NCBI GenBank assembly: GCA_027619655.1
Contig: JAQCHR010000113.1
Coordinates: 1-8,921, forward strand
Direction of reading: 5' to 3'
DNA: 8,921 nt
Source: Pseudomonadota bacterium
Lineage (GTDB): Bacteria; Pseudomonadota; Alphaproteobacteria; UBA8366; GCA-2717185
In this document: positions 6,582 to 8,921 of the stretch, one piece after another
Position numbering within the stretch: position 1 is the first letter of the stretch
How the letters are laid out: every line of letters begins with the position of its first letter
The notes under the pieces: generated by a model
Told to the model about the DNA's origin: nothing
Databases searched by the model: none
What the model saw: only the letters and a program-made list of their open reading frames with translations
Translations under genes and position numbers: made by a program

Positions 6582-7502
6582 ATGCCCGTAACCGTGACGC
6601 CACTGCACAAACACTTCATGGCCGAAATCGGCGGGGTTGACCTGACCCGGCCCGTTGCGCCGGAAACCTTCGCGGAAATCCGTGCCGCGTTCGACCGGCA
6701 CGCCATCCTGGTGTTCCACGGCCAGCCGGTCAGCGACACGCAGCAGGTCGAATTCAGCGCGCTGTTCGGGCCCGTTTTCACGACAACACGCTACCACCGC
6801 CCGCAGGAGGTGCAGGACCGGCGCAAGGAAATGTCACCGATCACCAATATCGACCATGAAGGCAGAATCCTGCCCCCGGATGACGACCGGCGCATGCATG
6901 CACGGGCCAACCAGCTTTGGCATACGGATAATTCGTTCAAGCATGTCCCGGCGCTCTGTTCGCTGCTGTCGGCCCGGGAAATTCCGGGAACGGGCGGCAA
7001 TACGGAGTTCGCCGACATGCGCGCGGCCTATGACGCGCTGCCCGAGGCCCGCAAGCAGGAAATCGACCGCCTGATTGTCGAACACAGCATCTTTCACTCC
7101 CGCGCGAAGATCGGCTTCACCGATTATTCCGACGGCGCGCGGCGGGAATTGCCGCCGGTGCAGCAGGTTCTGGTGCGTGAATTGCCGGAAAGCGGCCGCA
7201 AGGCGCTGTACATCGCAGCGCATGCGTCACATGTCATCGGCTGGCCGGTCGAAAAAGGCCGCCAATTGATTGCGGAACTGATGGAATTCGCGACCCAGCC
7301 GGAATTTGTCTATTCCCATCGCTGGCGGGCCGGGGATCTGATTGTCTGGGATAACCGCTGCACCATGCACCGGGCAACGCCCTATGCGGAAATGACCGAG
7401 CGGCGGGTGCTTTACCGCACCACGGTTTCGGATGAAATCAATTCGGTCGAACGCCAGTCGATGCTCAGCCCCCGCAAGGCCGGGGCCGCGCATCACGCCT
7501 GA
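6582..7502 (+). CDS. TfdA-like Fe(II)/2-oxoglutarate-dependent dioxygenase
   Basis: The 306-residue enzyme belongs to the TauD/TfdA family, which couples decarboxylation of 2-oxoglutarate to hydroxylation of a small acid. The iron triad is complete: H114 and D116 in 'QLWHTDNSF', and H263 in 'CTMHRAT'. R275 is placed to bind 2-oxoglutarate, and R279 to hold an anionic group of the substrate. As I recall, TfdA uses H113, D115, H262, R274 and R278, a constant offset of one. Blocks such as 'NTEFADMRAAYDALP' (140-154), 'AHASHVIGWPVEKGR' (213-227) and 'EFVYSHRWRAGDLIVWDNRC' (241-260) are closer to TfdA, the 2,4-dichlorophenoxyacetate enzyme, than to taurine dioxygenase. No other tfd or cad genes are nearby, so the natural substrate is probably a different carboxylic acid. 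It is cytosolic, divergent from the barrel protein, and stops flush with the next gene. Confidence 0.92.
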   Translation: MPVTVTPLHKHFMAEIGGVDLTRPVAPETFAEIRAAFDRHAILVFHGQPVSDTQQVEFSALFGPVFTTTRYHRPQEVQDRRKEMSPITNIDHEGRILPPDDDRRMHARANQLWHTDNSFKHVPALCSLLSAREIPGTGGNTEFADMRAAYDALPEARKQEIDRLIVEHSIFHSRAKIGFTDYSDGARRELPPVQQVLVRELPESGRKALYIAAHASHVIGWPVEKGRQLIAELMEFATQPEFVYSHRWRAGDLIVWDNRCTMHRATPYAEMTERRVLYRTTVSDEINSVERQSMLSPRKAGAAHHA

Positions 7503-7691
7503 TCAGTGGGTCAGACCGACGACGTTGCGGATATTTTCTTCCGAAACAGCGGCATTCAACTGGACCGAAGCCAGCACGGCGGTCTGCTGGATCAGCTGAT
7601 TTTCATGTTCCTTCACGTCCAGATCGTCGAGCGCCCAGTCTGCCAGAACGGCCTTATACGCTTCGCGAATGGCGGCACAATGAAACATCAT
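7503..7691 (-). CDS. Small hypothetical protein, 62 residues
   Basis: I do not recognise this protein. It is soluble and mostly helical by appearance: 'AIREAYKAVLADWALDDLDVKEHENQLIQQTAVLASVQLNAAVSEENIRNVV', with an acidic middle and no membrane helix or signal peptide. Cysteine occurs once, at position 5. The start is one of two adjacent ATG codons (7691 or 7688), chosen because GAGGTG lies six bases upstream; a longer frame to 7760 would run through the CRP-like site and the -10 candidate. Codons favour G/C in the third position like the neighbours, which supports a real gene, and the opposite-strand frame lacks a ribosome binding site. It sits alone downstream of an AT-rich control region and ends exactly against the dioxygenase stop. 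It could be a small regulator or stress-related protein, but that is a guess. Confidence 0.6.
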   Translation of the reverse strand: MMFHCAAIREAYKAVLADWALDDLDVKEHENQLIQQTAVLASVQLNAAVSEENIRNVVGLTH

Positions 7692-7722
7692 TTCGATCAC
7701 CTCAATCTGTCTACCAGTTGCG

Positions 7723-7728
7723 ATGATA
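7723..7728 (-). promoter_or_regulatory. Candidate -10 box for the small gene, proximal promoter
   Basis: TATCAT on the reverse strand matches five of six consensus bases and lies about 32 bases before the ATG at 7691. No decent -35 hexamer precedes it, but the CRP-like site at 7753-7768 would be centred near -44 of the predicted start, close to where class II activators bind. Confidence 0.35.
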
Positions 7729-7752
7729 TTCTGACATTTCCGAAAAACGAGC

Positions 7753-7768
7753 AGTGACACTGGTCACA
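7753..7768. promoter_or_regulatory. CRP/FNR-type inverted repeat
   Basis: AGTGA-CACTGG-TCACA on the forward strand reads TGTGA-N6-TCACT in reverse, nine of ten positions of the classic CRP half-site pair TGTGA-N6-TCACA. The inner GTGAC/GTCAC arms also pair perfectly (7754-7758, 7763-7767). It lies about 62 bases before the small-gene start. Alphaproteobacterial CRP-family regulators do not all use this motif, so the binder is uncertain. Confidence 0.45.
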
Positions 7769-7850
7769 TTTTTCCGTTTTTCTCATTTTTATGCGGAATA
7801 ACCCGGTATATTTTATTATTTTCCGATTTTAACTTCTGAATATTGAAATA

Positions 7851-7879
7851 TTTCTATTTTTATATAATTTTTTCGTCAA
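7851..7879 (-). promoter_or_regulatory. Candidate distal promoter for the small gene
   Basis: On the reverse strand TTGACG (7874-7879, five of six) is followed after exactly 17 bases by TAGAAA (7851-7856, four of six). It would give a leader of about 150 bases before the small gene. Chance matches are common in such AT-rich DNA, so confidence is limited. Confidence 0.35.
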
Positions 7880-7938
7880 TTACATAACCTGCAATCGATT
7901 TATTCCGGTATTTCCCGCGTTGATTCGGAAATCTGCAA

Positions 7939-8328
7939 TTATTCCTGGCGTGATCTGTTTTCCTGGGAAACCTGCATCGACCTGATATTGCTGCAGAATA
8001 TACGCAGCAGCGCGACGATGAACGTATCCGCCTCGCTCATTTTTTCCAGGAACAGCCTGTCGGGAATCGTGATGCAGACGCTCGGCTTGATTGCCGTCGC
8101 CGACGCCATGCGCGCGGCGTTGTCGATCAACGCCATCTCGCCGAATATCCCGCCCGCGGCAACAACCCCGAGGACCCTTTTTTCGCCGTTTTCGGAGATC
8201 CAGATTTCGATTTCGCCGCTTTGCACCACATAGGCTGCGTTTCCCGGGTCGCCCTGGCGAAAGATCGGGGTTCCGGGTGCATAGGTCTTTCGGTCAAGGA
8301 CCTGCAGGCCGCTTTTCTGGCTGGACAT
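7939..8328 (-). CDS. Single-domain cyclic-nucleotide-binding protein
   Basis: The 129-residue protein is one cyclic-nucleotide-binding (Crp-type sensor) domain. The jelly-roll strands are recognisable: 'RKTYAPGTPIFRQGDPGNAAYVVQSGEIEIWI' (13-44), then 'VLGVVAAGGIFGEMALIDNAARMASATA' (52-79). The phosphate-binding cassette keeps the key residues: G63-E64 for the ribose hydroxyl, and R73, nine positions later, for the phosphate. A C-terminal helix (about 90-120) closes the domain. There is no helix-turn-helix, kinase, channel or other output domain, unlike Crp/Fnr, which would need about 80 more residues. It therefore probably works by binding a partner. The start at 8328 has GGGAG about ten bases upstream. 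It follows the SAM hydrolase gene by 24 bases in the same direction, so an operon is likely. The nucleotide (cAMP or cGMP) cannot be decided. Confidence 0.87.
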   Translation of the reverse strand: MSSQKSGLQVLDRKTYAPGTPIFRQGDPGNAAYVVQSGEIEIWISENGEKRVLGVVAAGGIFGEMALIDNAARMASATAIKPSVCITIPDRLFLEKMSEADTFIVALLRIFCSNIRSMQVSQENRSRQE

Positions 8329-8352
8329 ACCGTCACGACTCCCGGTTAACGG

Positions 8353-8921
8353 TCAGGGCGCGGGCGTTTCAACCCGGACTGCCGAACCCGTGCGTAAACT
8401 CAGGACGTCGACGGCAGCACCGCAGTTTACCGCAATTTCCACCATCCCGCATGAATTTTCATACCAGAAAACCTGTCCCCGCTGGACGTCGGAAAACACC
8501 CGCGCGTGGCGAACCGCCGCATCGCCAACATGCAGCACAGCTTTTGCGTCGCAGGTTGCGGCGCGCAACCCGGTAATGGCGTTGCCAAAGCGGTCAATAT
8601 GAATGACCGCAGCCAGATCGTCCGGCCAGTCCGCGCCTGGCCGCGCCGCATCGCTGCGCCAGCCATCCGCCAGTTCCGTCACCGCGGGAACGTCGCCCTG
8701 CGACAACCGGGCGGCAACCGGCGCGAACAGGTCACGCCCGTGAAAGGATGGCGACAATCGGGCCGGCCGCCAGTCGATTCGCCACTGCCGGGCGGCGCGC
8801 GCCTGGCGCTGCAGGATTTCGAACAACCCCTCGCCAGGCCCCGTAAACCAGCGGCCATCGGCTTCCACGATGACCGGCAACCGCTCGCCGCCAACGCCCG
8901 GATCCACGACGGCGACGCAGA
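8353..8921 (-). CDS. SAM hydroxide adenosyltransferase (DUF62 family), N-terminus outside the window
   Basis: The frame is open to the window edge, giving 188 complete codons before the stop; the N-terminal part is missing. The first visible residues read 'CVAVVDPGVGGER', containing the family's catalytic Asp (of DPGVG) and, seven residues later, the Arg. The third triad residue is the His of 'PSFHGRDLFAPVAARL'. As I recall, the archaeal enzyme uses D68, R75 and H127, and the D-to-R spacing here is identical. 'IDRFGNAITG' is the nucleotide-site motif of the C-terminal half, and 'YENSCGMVEIAVNCGAAVDVLSLRTGSAVRV' is the normal ending. The enzyme splits S-adenosylmethionine into adenosine and methionine. 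It resembles the fluorinase and chlorinase in fold but, with this triad, is expected to use water. The usual 'FGN..TN' reads 'FGN..TG' here. A GTG at 8907 could look like a start but would remove the conserved VV strand. Confidence 0.88.
   Translation of the reverse strand, partial: CVAVVDPGVGGERLPVIVEADGRWFTGPGEGLFEILQRQARAARQWRIDWRPARLSPSFHGRDLFAPVAARLSQGDVPAVTELADGWRSDAARPGADWPDDLAAVIHIDRFGNAITGLRAATCDAKAVLHVGDAAVRHARVFSDVQRGQVFWYENSCGMVEIAVNCGAAVDVLSLRTGSAVRVETPAP

Larger units (their letters stand above)
7692..7938. other. AT-rich intergenic control region
   Basis: These 247 bases contain no gene. By my count 7769-7900 is about 24% G+C and 7811-7880 only about 16%, against roughly 60% or more in the genes. 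Short T-runs at 7769-7773, 7777-7781 and 7786-7790 recur every 8-9 bases, a pattern that may bend DNA. A 10-base palindrome GAAATATTTC lies at 7845-7854. ATTTCCGAA at 7736-7744 recurs inverted at 7924-7932, bracketing the AT-rich part. The promoter candidates are listed separately. Confidence 0.6.

Noticed and set aside
6441..6797. N-terminal extension of the barrel-protein frame to 6797
   Set aside because: It is antisense to the dioxygenase, and a strong GGGAGGA site marks the ATG at 6440.
7506..7757. Forward frame of 83 codons opposite the small gene
   Set aside because: It starts at GTG without a ribosome binding site and follows the dioxygenase stop by four bases; the reverse frame has GAGGTG and better codon use.
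7769..7900. AT-rich block as an insertion sequence, origin or attachment site
   Set aside because: There is no transposase or integrase, no target duplication and no tRNA end nearby. AT-richness alone does not define any of these.
8353..8907. GTG at 8907 as the true start of the SAM hydrolase
   Set aside because: The frame continues upstream as CVAV, completing the conserved VVDPGVG strand, and the family needs about 60-70 further N-terminal residues.

Overview
The window looks like chromosomal DNA of a GC-rich alphaproteobacterium, possibly Rhodospirillales-like. The coding sequence is strongly GC-rich, many antisense shadow frames stay open, the first gene resembles the end of a cytochrome c maturation gene (ccmI/cycH), and most starts have GGAGG-type ribosome binding sites. 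The genus is not identifiable from this alone. No tRNA, rRNA, CRISPR array, insertion sequence or phage gene is visible.

Layout, left to right. (1) 1-276 (+) is the end of a TPR protein, probably CcmI. (2) 460-888 (+) is a stand-alone two-CBS-domain protein. (3) 904-1680 (-) is an FkbM-family methyltransferase, convergent with the CBS gene. (4) 1761-5657 (-) is a complete polyamine (putrescine-type) ABC importer operon read potF-potG-potH-potI, with each junction an ATGA overlap. A promoter candidate with a perfect TTGACA -35 box lies just upstream, overlapped by a TTGTT-N6-AACAA palindrome. FkbM follows potI in the same direction. (5) 5823-6440 (-) is a duplicated dimeric alpha/beta-barrel (EthD/DUF4286-like) protein, with a GC-rich hairpin between it and the pot promoter. 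(6) 6582-7502 (+), divergent from it, is an Fe(II)/2-oxoglutarate dioxygenase that closely resembles TfdA. (7) 7503-7691 (-) is a small 62-residue protein whose stop codon shares the palindrome TGATCA with the dioxygenase stop. (8) 7692-7938 is an AT-rich intergenic region holding a CRP/FNR-type inverted repeat and promoter-like hexamers. (9) 7939-8328 (-) is a single-domain cyclic-nucleotide-binding protein. (10) 8353-8921 (-), cut by the window end, is a SAM hydroxide adenosyltransferase (DUF62 family).

How they fit together. The pot operon makes a periplasmic binding protein, an ATPase and two permeases: one complete uptake machine for a small polyamine. The barrel protein and the TfdA-like enzyme form a divergent pair, so they may share control and a catabolic or detoxification role; their substrate cannot be read from sequence. 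The SAM hydrolase, the cyclic-nucleotide sensor and perhaps the small protein lie in one leftward series and may be partly co-transcribed. Nothing here amounts to a clearly new multi-gene system. The best leads are the altered ligand pocket of PotF, the TfdA-like/barrel pair, and the CRP-like site and AT-rich region in front of the small gene.
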